From: a candidate division TM6 bacterium GW2011_GWE2_41_16
GTDB lineage: Bacteria; Babelota; Babeliae; Babelales; Babelaceae
DNA length: 33,447 nt
Assembly (NCBI GenBank): GCA_000996695.1
Contig: LCAT01000007.1
Location: forward strand, 1-33,447
Direction of reading: 5' to 3'
The position numbers were made by a program, and so were the translations under genes. Below, one piece after another: positions 22,037-30,841 of this stretch (its first letter is position 1; every line of letters begins with the position of its first letter). The notes under the pieces were generated by a model. It saw nothing but the letters and a program-made list of their open reading frames with translations. It had not been told where the DNA came from and did no database searches.

Positions 22037-24580
22037 TTATTCTTTGCTTTCTACTACTTCTTCTGACTCTATGGACTTTTCGTCCGCGGACTGTTCAGTC
22101 GCTGACTGGTCAGTTTCAGACGATTCCGCCGAAGCTTCTTCATCATGTGACGCAACAACACCTGCAAGTAATTGCCCTTCATCAAGACGCGTCAATCGTA
22201 CGCCTTGAGCCTGACGACCCATGGTACGAACTTGCGATGATGGCAGACGAATAATTTTGCCGGAGACGTCAATCAACAAGAGCGTTGATAAGTCATCAAC
22301 AATCACAAGACCAATAACTTCACCATTACGTTCATTTGTAGGAATGGTTCTTACACCCATACCACCACGATGCGCAACTCTAAAGTCACCTACGCGTACA
22401 CGCTTACCATAACCATGTGCCGTTGCAAATAAAATGTCCTTGTCATCAGACACAACTTCCATGCCTACGACACGATCGTCCTTCTTAAGACGAATACCTC
22501 GTACACCGGCAGCTTGTCTACCCATAGAACGCACTTCAGTTTCCACAAATCGAATACCCATGCCATGAGCCGTTGCAAGCACAATTGAATCAGCACCGGT
22601 ACTCAACGCACAAAAGGCAAGTTCATCACCTTCTTGCAAAGTAACCGCACGGATACCGGTTGTACGAATTTTTGCAAATAACGAAGCAGGAGTACGCTTG
22701 ATAACCCCGAGCTTAGTAACCATAACCATAAACTGATTTTCAAGGTTACGCGCACACACAATTTTTACGACCGACTCGCCTTCTTGCAACGAGATAACGT
22801 TCACAAGAGCTCGGCCTTTAGCCAAACGCGATCCTTCTGGAATTTCATACACAAACATGCCATAAATACGACCGGTGTTGGTAAAGAAAAGCACCTCATC
22901 ATGCGTACGAGCAATAAAAATATCTTCAACAACATCGTCAGAGTCATCAAGAGCAGTCATGCCCATTTTGCCCTTACCTCCACGATGTTGTACATTGTAA
23001 GTTTCGAGCAATACGCGCTTAATGTAACCCTTACGAGTCAATGTTACTACAACATCTTCGTCTGCGATTAATGCAGCGTCATCCAGCGTTTCAGCTGCAT
23101 CTGCAATAATAGTGCGACGTTTATCAGCGTACAGATTTTTAATTTCAACAAGTTCTTGTTCAATTTGGCCTATTAAGATAGTTCTATCGGACAAAATTGA
23201 ACGGAAAAAATCGATCTCTTTTGCAAGATTTAACAGCTCATCTTGTAGTTTTTTGCGCTCAAGACCTGTTAAACGTTGCAAGCGCATTTCCAAAATAGCT
23301 TTTGCCTGCTCAGTAGACAACTCAAATTTTTCAATCAATTTTTGTGATGCTTCTTCAGTTGTTTGCGTAGACTTGATCGCTGCAATAATTTCTTCGATTG
23401 AGTTTAATGCCTTGATAAAACCCTGAATGATATGTTCGCGCGCCTGAGCCTTTTTGAGTTCAAACTTTGTTCGCTTGGTTATAATCGTTTCACGATATAT
23501 TAAAAACTCACGAATGATATCCCTGAGAGCAAAAATACGCGGACGATTATCAAGCAAACCGAGCATCATAAAGTTAACCGATGATTCAAGCTCGGTGTAT
23601 TTAAACAGTTGATTCATCACCAGAGCAGGGTCTTCTCCGCGCTTAATTTCAATAACTACGCGCACGCCTTCTTTGTTAGACTCATCACGAATATGCGTAA
23701 TGCCTTCAATAATTTTATCGCGTACAAGATCAGCAATTTTCATAATTACTGAGCTTTTTTGCATTTGATAGGGAAGCTCTTTGATAATGAGCGATTGGCC
23801 ACCCTTTTTAGTTTCTTCAACCTCAATGATAGCGCGCAAACGAAGACTACCACGCCCGGTAGAATATGCTTTAACGATTCCACCACGTCCGCAGATCATG
23901 CCACCGGTTGGAAAGTCAGGTGCTGGAATAAGAGAAAATAATGTTTCATCAGATATATTTGAATCATGTAACATGGCAATACATGCAGATACCACTTCAC
24001 CAAGATTGTGCGGTGGGATCGATGTTGCCATACCAACTGCAATACCAGCTGTTCCATTAACCAACAAATGCGGTATGCGACTTGGCAATATAACTGGTTC
24101 AACGGTGGATTCATCAAAATTTGGAACAAACTCAACCGTTTCTTTATCAATATCGGTCAAAAGTTCTTGCGCAATTTTTTGCATACGAACTTCGGTATAA
24201 CGCATTGCTGCAGCAGAGTCGCCATCCTGCGAGCCCCAGTTACCTTGACCGTCAAGCAATGGATAGCGCTTGGAAAAATTCTGCACCATGCCAACCATAG
24301 TTTGGTATACCGCCTGATCACCGTGCGGGTGATATTTAGCAAGAACATCACCAACAACGCGCACGGATTTATGGTACGATCTGTTATAGAAAAAACCTAA
24401 TTGATGCATGGCATACAACACACGACGATGAACTGGCTTAAGACCATCGCGCACGTCAGGGATTGCTCGACTGACGACAACCGACATTGCGTAATCTAAA
24501 AAAGAAGACTTAAGCTCTTCCTCAATAAGCACTGGCTTGAGCCGTAACTCTAAGCGAGTCTCAGTTCCGTTGGTTTCCAT
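22037..24580 (-). CDS. gyrA: DNA gyrase subunit A
   Basis: Breakage-reunion subunit of gyrase, which adds negative supercoils with GyrB. 847 residues from the ATG at 24580, which has GGAG 6 nt upstream; alternative starts at 24592 and 24601 lack this. Seen: RDGLKPVHRRVLYAM, the catalytic Tyr128 in AAMRYTEVRM, and the GyrA box as QHRGGKGKMG (usual QRRGGKG), which identifies gyrase rather than topoisomerase IV. C-terminal beta-pinwheel blades follow, then an acidic Ser/Glu tail of about 35 residues. In the quinolone pocket the sequence is HPHGDQAVYQT: both positions that are normally Ser83 and Asp87 (E. coli numbering) are Gln. No gyrB is adjacent. Confidence 0.97.
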   Translation of the reverse strand: METNGTETRLELRLKPVLIEEELKSSFLDYAMSVVVSRAIPDVRDGLKPVHRRVLYAMHQLGFFYNRSYHKSVRVVGDVLAKYHPHGDQAVYQTMVGMVQNFSKRYPLLDGQGNWGSQDGDSAAAMRYTEVRMQKIAQELLTDIDKETVEFVPNFDESTVEPVILPSRIPHLLVNGTAGIAVGMATSIPPHNLGEVVSACIAMLHDSNISDETLFSLIPAPDFPTGGMICGRGGIVKAYSTGRGSLRLRAIIEVEETKKGGQSLIIKELPYQMQKSSVIMKIADLVRDKIIEGITHIRDESNKEGVRVVIEIKRGEDPALVMNQLFKYTELESSVNFMMLGLLDNRPRIFALRDIIREFLIYRETIITKRTKFELKKAQAREHIIQGFIKALNSIEEIIAAIKSTQTTEEASQKLIEKFELSTEQAKAILEMRLQRLTGLERKKLQDELLNLAKEIDFFRSILSDRTILIGQIEQELVEIKNLYADKRRTIIADAAETLDDAALIADEDVVVTLTRKGYIKRVLLETYNVQHRGGKGKMGMTALDDSDDVVEDIFIARTHDEVLFFTNTGRIYGMFVYEIPEGSRLAKGRALVNVISLQEGESVVKIVCARNLENQFMVMVTKLGVIKRTPASLFAKIRTTGIRAVTLQEGDELAFCALSTGADSIVLATAHGMGIRFVETEVRSMGRQAAGVRGIRLKKDDRVVGMEVVSDDKDILFATAHGYGKRVRVGDFRVAHRGGMGVRTIPTNERNGEVIGLVIVDDLSTLLLIDVSGKIIRLPSSQVRTMGRQAQGVRLTRLDEGQLLAGVVASHDEEASAESSETDQSATEQSADEKSIESEEVVESKE

Positions 24581-24786
24581 CGAGATCTCCATGTATAACA
24601 AAATATACTAAACAAAGACACGACCGATAGGGTGGTCGAGTGAATGTATTACAAGATTCAATAAACAAAATGCATAAACAACAACTATACCTCTTTTACC
24701 TTTTTTTGTCAGTGCCTGTTCAAAAAAACTTCTGCTTTTTTTACAAGAAATGCATGCGTGCTTTTACTCATACCTTTCGCAAAAAC

Positions 24787-24815
24787 TTAAAATTTTGAGG
24801 TTTTTTGGGTATAAT
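24787..24815 (+). promoter_or_regulatory. Probable lon promoter
   Basis: TTAAAA (24787-24792), a 17 bp spacer and a perfect TATAAT (24810-24815). The leader would be about 48 nt. No CIRCE-type heat-shock repeat is visible. Confidence 0.6.
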
Positions 24816-24833
24816 ATAGATACTTAAATATTT

Positions 24834-24853
24834 CGTACATTCGTTTATGTACG
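24834..24853 (+). promoter_or_regulatory. Inverted repeat in the lon leader
   Basis: CGTACAT-TCGTTT-ATGTACG, a perfect 7 bp inverted repeat, sits between the lon promoter and its Shine-Dalgarno (AAGGAG, 24856-24861). It could be an operator or an mRNA hairpin next to the ribosome-binding site. Confidence 0.5.
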
Positions 24854-24869
24854 CGAAGGAGCTTTTGTT

Positions 24870-27296
24870 ATGAATCAAGATCAAAATCAAGAAAACAGTT
24901 CACAAAAAAACCTCGCGCTCTTACCTCTTAAGGGCGTGGTCCTTTTGCCTAAAAGCATTATTCCTATCATTGTTGGCCGTCAGTCATCGATACTTGCAGT
25001 TGAGCATGCACTCAAACATGACAATATGCTTTTTGTCACAGCACAAAAAGATTCCGAAACAGAAAATCCAACCGTCAATGACGTGTTCGATTATGGAACG
25101 CGCAGTTTGATTCTTCAGGTCATGCGCATGCCAAAAGGTATGCTTAAAATTCTTGTCGAAGGTATCTGTCGATCCCATCTTATACAAACGATCGAAACAG
25201 AGCCGTTTATTCTTACTCAAACCCAGGATGTGGTATCTGAGGATCAAACTCTAAACACAGAACTTGAGGCAACGTGGCGCGAGCTCCAAAAATTATATGC
25301 AACTTACGCGCAACTGAATCAAAAGGTTCCGGCTGATCTTTTGGGAGCAGCCCATACTTTTGAGGATATTGATGCAGCAACTGATACTGTGGCAGGACAC
25401 ATCACTCACTCGATAGAAGATCGGCAAGTGATTGTACGCACGGTGGATTTAAAAACACGTATTTTAGCCTTATGCACATTCATCTCAAAAGAGATCGATA
25501 TTTTGCAAACTGAAGAGCGCATTCGCAGCCAGGTACAAAAACAGGTCGAAAAAAATCAACGCGAATATTATCTCAACGAACAAATCAAGGCGATTCAAAA
25601 AGAACTCGGACGTGACGATTACCAGGCTGAAATAGGGGGCGTTGCAGAGCACGTGCAAAAGCTTGATCTGCCCGCTGATATACGCGAACGTATTAACAAA
25701 GAAATACACCGACTTGAGCAAATGTCGCCCATGTCACCAGAAGCAAGCGTAAGCCGCACATACATCGATTGGTTGATATCCTTGCCATGGTCAAAAATGA
25801 GTAAGGATTCTGTCAGTCTCAAAAGGGCAGAAGAAATTCTCAACCAATATCATGCTCAACTTAAAAAACCAAAAGAACGCATTATCGAGTACCTTGCTGC
25901 CCAAAAATATGCTCAAACACTCGAGCGTTCACCTATTTTGTGTTTAGTTGGACCTCCTGGTGTTGGGAAAACATCTCTGGCAGAATCCATAGCTAAAAGT
26001 CTTGGCCGCAAATTTGTGCGTATCTCTCTTGGTGGTGTACGCGATGAAGCCGAAATTCGTGGGCACCGGCGCACGTATGTCGGAGCGCAACCGGGCAAAA
26101 TTATCCAAGCAATAAAAAAAGCGGGCACCAAAAATCCGGTTATTTTGCTCGATGAAATCGACAAGATGGCACACGATCTGCATGGAGACCCTGCATCAGC
26201 ATTACTTGAAGTGCTTGATCCAGAACAAAACAAATCGTTCACCGATCATTATATTGAAGCTGAATTTGATCTTTCAAAAGTGCTGTTTATCACCACGGCA
26301 AACATGATTGATGGAATTCCGTACCCTCTTTTTGACCGCATGGAAATTATTCGTCTTTCCGGATACACCAATGACGAAAAATTGGTGATTGCACAAAACT
26401 TTTTGATTCCACGTGTTCTCAAAGAGTACTCGGTCAAAAAAACGCAACTCAAACTAGCCCCAGAAATCGTTCAGCTCATCATCAATGAATACACAAAAGA
26501 GGCGGGCGTGCGCCAGCTTGAGCGCGTATTAGCTAAGCTCACACGTAAAGCGATACAACTCTTTTTAGAGAATCCAAAAATAAAAAGCGTCACCGTTGAT
26601 GAAAAGCTTATGCGCGAGTGGCTTGGACGCTCAACCGTACGGCCTACATCGTTAGAACAAGCAGAAAGCAATCGTATTGGCCTCGCGATCGGTCTTGCAT
26701 GGACAGAACTTGGCGGCGATATTTTGGAAATCGAGGTTACTACGCTTCCGGGCAAGGGAAACCTCTTACTTACCGGACAGCTCGGAGAAGTTATGCAAGA
26801 GTCCGCCCAAGCAGCACTGAGCTATGTACGCTCACGAGCTCAAGAGTTCGGATTAAAAGATAACTTTCATACCTCCAAAGATATTCATATTCACTTGCCC
26901 GAAGGCGCAACACCAAAAGACGGCCCTTCAGCCGGTATCACCATGTGTACTGCGCTTGTATCGTCTTTGACAAAAATACCGGTCAAGCCGCATCTGGCTA
27001 TGACGGGTGAAATTACCCTTCGCGGACGAGTTCTTGCGATTGGTGGGCTTAAAGAAAAGCTCTTAGCAGCTCGTCAAAATAATATTACACTAGTCATACT
27101 GCCGCTGGAAAATGAAAACGATATGCTAGATATTGCTGCAGAAATCGGCGAGCAACCAGCACGTATTTTCGTAAAGCATATGGATGAGGTCCTGGTACAC
27201 GCACTTGAGTGCTCACCGTTTATACATACAACGGTCGAAAAAAAAGCGTGCACAACCAAAACTAAAAAAAATAATAAACAAAAGAAAGCACGATAG
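24870..27296 (+). CDS. lon: ATP-dependent protease Lon (LonA)
   Basis: Cytoplasmic AAA+ protease that degrades misfolded and short-lived regulatory proteins. 808 residues, typical of LonA. Domains in order: N-terminal LON substrate-binding domain ([18 protein letters not shown] onward), coiled-coil region ([19 protein letters not shown]), AAA+ module with Walker [10 protein letters not shown] near residue 361 and Walker [10 protein letters not shown], then the serine protease domain with DGPSAGITM (Ser near 687) and the partner Lys in GLKEKLLAA near 728. A Lys-rich tail follows. A clear promoter and AAGGAG precede it. A small lipoprotein gene follows after 72 bp on the same strand. Confidence 0.98.
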   Translation: MNQDQNQENSSQKNLALLPLKGVVLLPKSIIPIIVGRQSSILAVEHALKHDNMLFVTAQKDSETENPTVNDVFDYGTRSLILQVMRMPKGMLKILVEGICRSHLIQTIETEPFILTQTQDVVSEDQTLNTELEATWRELQKLYATYAQLNQKVPADLLGAAHTFEDIDAATDTVAGHITHSIEDRQVIVRTVDLKTRILALCTFISKEIDILQTEERIRSQVQKQVEKNQREYYLNEQIKAIQKELGRDDYQAEIGGVAEHVQKLDLPADIRERINKEIHRLEQMSPMSPEASVSRTYIDWLISLPWSKMSKDSVSLKRAEEILNQYHAQLKKPKERIIEYLAAQKYAQTLERSPILCLVGPPGVGKTSLAESIAKSLGRKFVRISLGGVRDEAEIRGHRRTYVGAQPGKIIQAIKKAGTKNPVILLDEIDKMAHDLHGDPASALLEVLDPEQNKSFTDHYIEAEFDLSKVLFITTANMIDGIPYPLFDRMEIIRLSGYTNDEKLVIAQNFLIPRVLKEYSVKKTQLKLAPEIVQLIINEYTKEAGVRQLERVLAKLTRKAIQLFLENPKIKSVTVDEKLMREWLGRSTVRPTSLEQAESNRIGLAIGLAWTELGGDILEIEVTTLPGKGNLLLTGQLGEVMQESAQAALSYVRSRAQEFGLKDNFHTSKDIHIHLPEGATPKDGPSAGITMCTALVSSLTKIPVKPHLAMTGEITLRGRVLAIGGLKEKLLAARQNNITLVILPLENENDMLDIAAEIGEQPARIFVKHMDEVLVHALECSPFIHTTVEKKACTTKTKKNNKQKKAR

Positions 27297-27368
27297 CGAT
27301 TTATAATTAAATTGGTACAAATCAAAAATGGCGAATGCCATATCATCATTTTTAAAGGATGTTCTTTT

Positions 27369-27653
27369 ATGAACAAGATTTTAAGCATCGTTCTTTTGAG
27401 TTCAGTAGTTGTTCTTGCAGGTTGCACAAGCCGCAGCAAAAAAGCTGTTGCTCCAAAAACCGAGCAAGTAGTAACCGAGCAGCCAGCTCAACCAATGGTT
27501 GAAACAGTTGTTGTTGAAACAACCACCATCGTTGAACCAGCAGCTCAAGAAGTTGACATTGAAACAGAACGCGTTTCTGGTGTAGAACAAGATCGCGTAT
27601 CAGGCACAGCACAAGAAGACGTGCAAAACTGGACAGCTGAAGAACTCAAGTAG
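27369..27653 (+). CDS. Small lipoprotein, unknown function
   Basis: 94 residues from the ATG at 27369, chosen because AAAGGA lies 8 nt upstream and the protein then begins with a classic lipoprotein signal (MNKILSIVLLSSVVVLAGC, lipobox LAGC). The mature part is low-complexity, rich in Val, Glu, Thr and Gln (for example VVVETTTIVEP), and probably extended or disordered. It ends at a perfect terminator. A GGCGAATGCC palindrome lies in its leader. Role unknown; an outer-membrane-tethered spacer protein is one possibility. Confidence 0.8.
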   Translation: MNKILSIVLLSSVVVLAGCTSRSKKAVAPKTEQVVTEQPAQPMVETVVVETTTIVEPAAQEVDIETERVSGVEQDRVSGTAQEDVQNWTAEELK

Positions 27654-27672
27654 TTCATCGCCTTTCGATTAT

Positions 27673-27710
27673 AAAAAAGCCCACGTAAAAAAAATTACGT
27701 GGGCTTTTTT
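27673..27710 (+). terminator. Strong terminator after the lipoprotein gene
   Basis: Perfect 16 bp stem (AAAAAAGCCCACGTAA / TTACGTGGGCTTTTTT) with loop AAAAAA, 20 bp after the lipoprotein stop. Its symmetry also allows it to serve the amidase gene from the other side. Confidence 0.95.
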
Positions 27711-27737
27711 ATATGTCGCGCTATATTTTGTCACCAG

Positions 27738-27787
27738 GTCAAGCGCTGGGTGCTTGTGGGTCAAGGGCAAAGCCCTTGTTAATGACC
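27738..27787. repeat. Multi-branch hairpin at the end of the amidase gene
   Basis: Two adjacent stem-loops, CAAGC/GCTTG (27740-27744 / 27752-27756) and CAAGGGC-AAA-GCCCTTG (27762-27778), enclosed by GGTCA/TGACC. The string GTGGGTCAAGGGC relates it to the MITE-like element (GGGTCAAGGGC at 12234-12244). It overlaps the last codons of the amidase gene. Confidence 0.55.
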
Positions 27788-28432
27788 ATACTGACTCTTT
27801 CTATCGTGATACAGCAAATTCAAATAATGCCAGTCAAGACCCCACGGATCGGTTTTTATGAACTCACCAATAGTCCCAAGCATATTAAGCTCATTTCGAA
27901 ATGCTATGTCTTCCGGACGCGAAGCTACCATAGAATGTCCAAGCACATGCTTAATATCGTGTCGCGTTTGAATATCTTTGATCAGCCAGACAAGAGACTC
28001 GTATTGCTGCTGAGTAATAGAGTGACACTCATCATTAATCAGCTCTATGCCGATGGAAAATAGATTACAGTTAACCCGACCATCAGGCTGAGGCATGGTC
28101 GTATACTGTGCATGATGGGCCAAATCATTTTCTGGAGCATTGCGATAGATAGTCCCCGCACGATCAATCGTATAATGTGGTCCTTTGTGATAAAAACGCC
28201 ATACCTGAAAAGCACCCTCAACACTAAAAATATCATCTGATACCTGTTCTATTGCTGCATCAAGTTGTGGCATATAACATGAGGTGTGCAAAAGAATTGT
28301 GTCCACAACTCTTTTTTCAGGCCATGCTTCTGTGTCGGGTAGCAAACACTCAATAATCTGAGGTTGTTCAACAGCATGCACAAAAAAACAGAGCCACACA
28401 GAACTGTATATAAAACAATTTTTGACTCCCAT
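27779..28432 (-). CDS. Exported N-acetylmuramoyl-L-alanine amidase (Amidase_2/AmpD fold)
   Basis: Predicted zinc hydrolase that cuts the bond between N-acetylmuramic acid and L-Ala in peptidoglycan. 217 residues from the ATG at 28432 (AGGGGG upstream); the longer reading to 28522 is not used. A signal peptide (NCFIYSSVWLCFFVHA) puts it in the periplasm. Seen: first zinc His in TILLHTS, HYTIDRAGTIYR, FSIGIELIND with the conserved Glu, and GHSMVASRPEDI with the second His and an Asp. These fit the type 2 amidase fold. It lies alone between two strong terminators. Likely roles are wall turnover or release; action on other bacteria's peptidoglycan is also possible. Confidence 0.88.
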   Translation of the reverse strand: MGVKNCFIYSSVWLCFFVHAVEQPQIIECLLPDTEAWPEKRVVDTILLHTSCYMPQLDAAIEQVSDDIFSVEGAFQVWRFYHKGPHYTIDRAGTIYRNAPENDLAHHAQYTTMPQPDGRVNCNLFSIGIELINDECHSITQQQYESLVWLIKDIQTRHDIKHVLGHSMVASRPEDIAFRNELNMLGTIGEFIKTDPWGLDWHYLNLLYHDRKSQYGH

Positions 28433-28521
28433 TTTTGAGCCCCCTTTTTGGTCAAAGTTATACATGTCTTTGTCATGAAAAAACGATAACAAAAAGGGAT
28501 AATTCAAATATAGATTCCACA

Positions 28522-28563
28522 AAAAAGCAGGGAGCCTAAAAATTTTTAGACTCCCTGCTTTTT
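28522..28563 (-). terminator. Long bidirectional terminator hairpin
   Basis: AAAAAGCAGGGAG / CTCCCTGCTTTTT (28522-28534 / 28551-28563) enclosing a second perfect stem CTAAAAA / TTTTTAG. It separates the 119-residue protein gene from the amidase gene. Confidence 0.9.
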
Positions 28564-28589
28564 ATAGATCTCTGTCGAAAAAATTATTT

Positions 28590-28653
28590 ATGGCAAAAGC
28601 CATTATGGCCCGCTCAAAAGTGTTCCTTGTTTATGTGATTAAATCACACTATT
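28590..28653. repeat. GGC-N4-GCC palindrome plus dispersed 30 nt repeat
   Basis: ATGGC-AAAA-GCCAT (28590-28603) is followed by a 30 nt block (28624-28653) matching 15471-15500 at 27 positions, centred on GTGAT-TAA-ATCAC. The similarity to the 15.5 kb region weakens after this but resumes as GACT.CGCTATA near 28683. Confidence 0.65.
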
Positions 28654-28674
28654 CATGACCATGGATGAGCAACG

Positions 28675-29034
28675 CTAAGTGGACTTCGCTATATGTGAGC
28701 TTACATGTGCAACAAGCGAGCTCAGTGCGATTAAGGCTAAACCGCCACCGCACTCGCACCCAATAATAATTTTTTGATTTTTGGTGAGCGGACGGCGCTT
28801 AAAAAGGTATTCATGAACTTCCTGGTATCCAATAAGCAAAAGCACGGTGCCTACCACGATACACGCACCACCACGGCACGAATGAATCACGGACCTTTTT
28901 GTCTCATTAAGAGCGTGCTCTATTGTGGGAGAAAAAAGCTCGTCAATTGGCCACGTTGCATGCATCATTGAACTTGTGTTGAGCAACAAGGCACAACATA
29001 CACTCAATAGTATAGTACGCACGTAGGTAGCCAT
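28675..29034 (-). CDS. Small exported membrane protein, paralogue of the 185-residue protein upstream
   Basis: 119 residues, unknown family. Signal peptide (TILLSVCCALLLNTSSMMHA), then two hydrophobic segments (CIVVGTVLLLIGY and GGGLALIALSSLVAHV). It shares with the protein at 30124-30681 the order RG..C.VVGT, then Y...H, then a Cys-x2-Cys-Gly-Gly-like CECGGGLALI, which suggests common ancestry. AAAGGA is 9 nt before the ATG. It lies 76 bp downstream of the M48 peptidase gene and may be the last gene of that operon. Confidence 0.7.
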   Translation of the reverse strand: MATYVRTILLSVCCALLLNTSSMMHATWPIDELFSPTIEHALNETKRSVIHSCRGGACIVVGTVLLLIGYQEVHEYLFKRRPLTKNQKIIIGCECGGGLALIALSSLVAHVSSHIAKST

Positions 29035-29110
29035 AGTTCATAATCCTTTCTCGCACACACAACACTCACTCAACTGCATTCCCAGTGTTGTTATATGTAG
29101 CACATTTTTT

Positions 29111-30127
29111 TTATTGTGCGCTATCTTTTTTCGATTTATCGTTTGACTCTGACCAGCCATGTTTTTTAGCAATGCGCTTTGCATGCTCAAGACGGTAATA
29201 ATCGTACGGATGCTGTGAAAAAAGACGACACTTAATAGTGTACGCCAACCACTGCTTGATCGTTGGTTTTTGCGACAGGTCTTGGGCGAAAATTCCGGTA
29301 GGTTTATAGTGCTTTACGCCACGATTATGCATCACCGTAAGAGCCGTAGCACCAGTGTACGCATCAGCCTTTAAGCGTGAAAAGGCATATTGGTCAGCAT
29401 CATGTTCTTTTTTGTATCCTGATGCAAAATTATATGCATACATCGTTGCCAATGTAAGCATAAAGTTTATGTAGGAATGAGGCACGGTACGCAAAACATT
29501 TTGTTTTTTAACCATCGCAAAATAAGTCTTATTAAAAACTTTTTGAAGACCATAGTGCGCTCCATACCACCCTGCGACCAATAATGATCTTGATATGCAT
29601 TTTTTACCTAAAATACCACCAAAACGCCATACGCTTGCATCACCATGAGCTCTATGTCCACTCTCATGCAATACAATAAAAGCAAGCTGTGGATCGGTCA
29701 ATTTTGTAAACAATTTTTCATCCAAAACTATTTTTGAGCCTAAACTAAAGGCATTATCACGTACAGCACCCGAGGAGGTGTATACATATGGCAAAAGCTT
29801 TGCGATCTCTTTTTCTGACAGGTATTTTTTTAAAGAATCCTGAAAGCGTCTTTTTTGAGCATCATCAAGCGGCTTTGGATATACACTATCGAACATTCTT
29901 CGTTGATTATATTCTTGATGTGCCATTTGCAAAATAATGCCTACGGCAGGCGACAAAAATCGATCATACTTGCACGCAGCATCTTCAATTTTACTTAAAC
30001 CAGAAGGCTTAGGAGTCGGCACCGTATTGTTCGGTTTAGGATCAGCAGACAATGAAAAAGTTGAAGCACTTACAAGCACCGTCAGGCATACTGCTGAAAA
30101 GCGCTTGACACCAAAAATTTGGTTCAT
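29111..30127 (-). CDS. Exported M48-type zinc metallopeptidase
   Basis: Predicted envelope protease of 338 residues. A signal peptide lies at about 1 to 28 (FSAVCLTVLVSASTFSLSA). The zinc site HESGH is at residues 154-158 and the third ligand is probably Glu241 in EHDADQYA, the HExxH...ExxxD arrangement of M48 (Oma1/BepA-like) enzymes. A hydrophobic region around 217-236 (HSYINFMLTLATMYAYNFA) may touch the membrane. The start codon overlaps the stop of the previous gene in ATGA, so the two are translationally coupled; AAGGA lies 6 nt upstream. By analogy with BepA it could act in outer-membrane protein quality control, but substrate and role are inferred. Confidence 0.88.
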   Translation of the reverse strand: MNQIFGVKRFSAVCLTVLVSASTFSLSADPKPNNTVPTPKPSGLSKIEDAACKYDRFLSPAVGIILQMAHQEYNQRRMFDSVYPKPLDDAQKRRFQDSLKKYLSEKEIAKLLPYVYTSSGAVRDNAFSLGSKIVLDEKLFTKLTDPQLAFIVLHESGHRAHGDASVWRFGGILGKKCISRSLLVAGWYGAHYGLQKVFNKTYFAMVKKQNVLRTVPHSYINFMLTLATMYAYNFASGYKKEHDADQYAFSRLKADAYTGATALTVMHNRGVKHYKPTGIFAQDLSQKPTIKQWLAYTIKCRLFSQHPYDYYRLEHAKRIAKKHGWSESNDKSKKDSAQ

Positions 30128-30681
30128 TTTTTGTCCTTATATTGTTTGAAAGGTAAACGTATACACTTTATTTTTTTTACAAGTTCAGTTGTGTCAGTAT
30201 ATCCCAATTTTTCAGCCGAGAAAATAAGCGCACATCCGCCACATAATTCTAAAGAAGAACACAATAATCTTGCATATTTTTGTTGAGCTAAAGATTGATG
30301 TAACCCGTAACACGCACAAGAAGCTACAAACGTACCTACCACCGCGCAAGAAGTTCCACGCACGATACGCCATACACTTTTTTCTGCACATGCTATCGTT
30401 TTTTCTGAACTTTTTTGGACATCACTCACAAAATCCTTGGCAACCTTTTGGCCACTTGCAATACTACCGGCAATAAGCTTTTGAGCTATTTTGTCAGTCT
30501 TATCAAGCGCTTGTTGCGTAACATCATGAACAGCAGAACTTGCAGAACTTGCCACCGACTTAGCAGCGTCAGCAACAATCGGCTGCATAATTTTATCAAG
30601 GTCCTTAAAAGGCCAAAAGCCTGCACATAGCGGCTGAGCGATTGCCAATACACAAAACAAGAAAAGTACTAATTTTTTCAT
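30124..30681 (-). CDS. Exported helical membrane protein, unknown function
   Basis: 185 residues. Signal peptide (LVLFLFCVLAIAQPLCAGF), then an amphipathic Ala/Ser/Lys/Asp-rich helical stretch (about 35-90) that resembles repetitive surface or phasin-like helices. Two hydrophobic segments follow (GTSCAVVGTFVASCACYG and LELCGGCALIFSAEKLGY), then a basic tail. The second half is related to the 119-residue protein two genes downstream. It is coupled by an ATGA overlap to the M48 peptidase gene, suggesting a functional link such as substrate, anchor or regulator of the peptidase. Confidence 0.75.
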   Translation of the reverse strand: MKKLVLFLFCVLAIAQPLCAGFWPFKDLDKIMQPIVADAAKSVASSASSAVHDVTQQALDKTDKIAQKLIAGSIASGQKVAKDFVSDVQKSSEKTIACAEKSVWRIVRGTSCAVVGTFVASCACYGLHQSLAQQKYARLLCSSLELCGGCALIFSAEKLGYTDTTELVKKIKCIRLPFKQYKDKK

Positions 30682-30741
30682 TATGGTAAACCTATAGTAT
30701 ATGAAGCTATTTTGTTAAATTTTTTTATAGCATAAAAAAGA

Positions 30742-30760
30742 GTGCCTTATTGAAAGGCAC
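30742..30760 (-). terminator. Terminator after the 335-residue protein gene
   Basis: On the minus strand: GTGCCTT-TCAAT-AAGGCAC, then TC and TTTTTT. It lies about 80 bp past the stop at 30842. Confidence 0.85.
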
Positions 30761-30841
30761 CCGTAAAGTAATTTGAGCAATAATAATTTTATAATGACAA
30801 ACAAAAAATTATGCGTGCGCAATACTTTTTTGCATCACTGT

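Noticed and set aside
22037-24580. ParC (topoisomerase IV) instead of GyrA
   Set aside because: A recognisable GyrA box (QHRGGKG) and a full set of C-terminal blades favour gyrase.
27302-27307. TATAAT just after the lon stop as a promoter for the lipoprotein gene
   Set aside because: No acceptable -35 lies at the proper distance; in AT-rich DNA a lone TATAAT is weak evidence.
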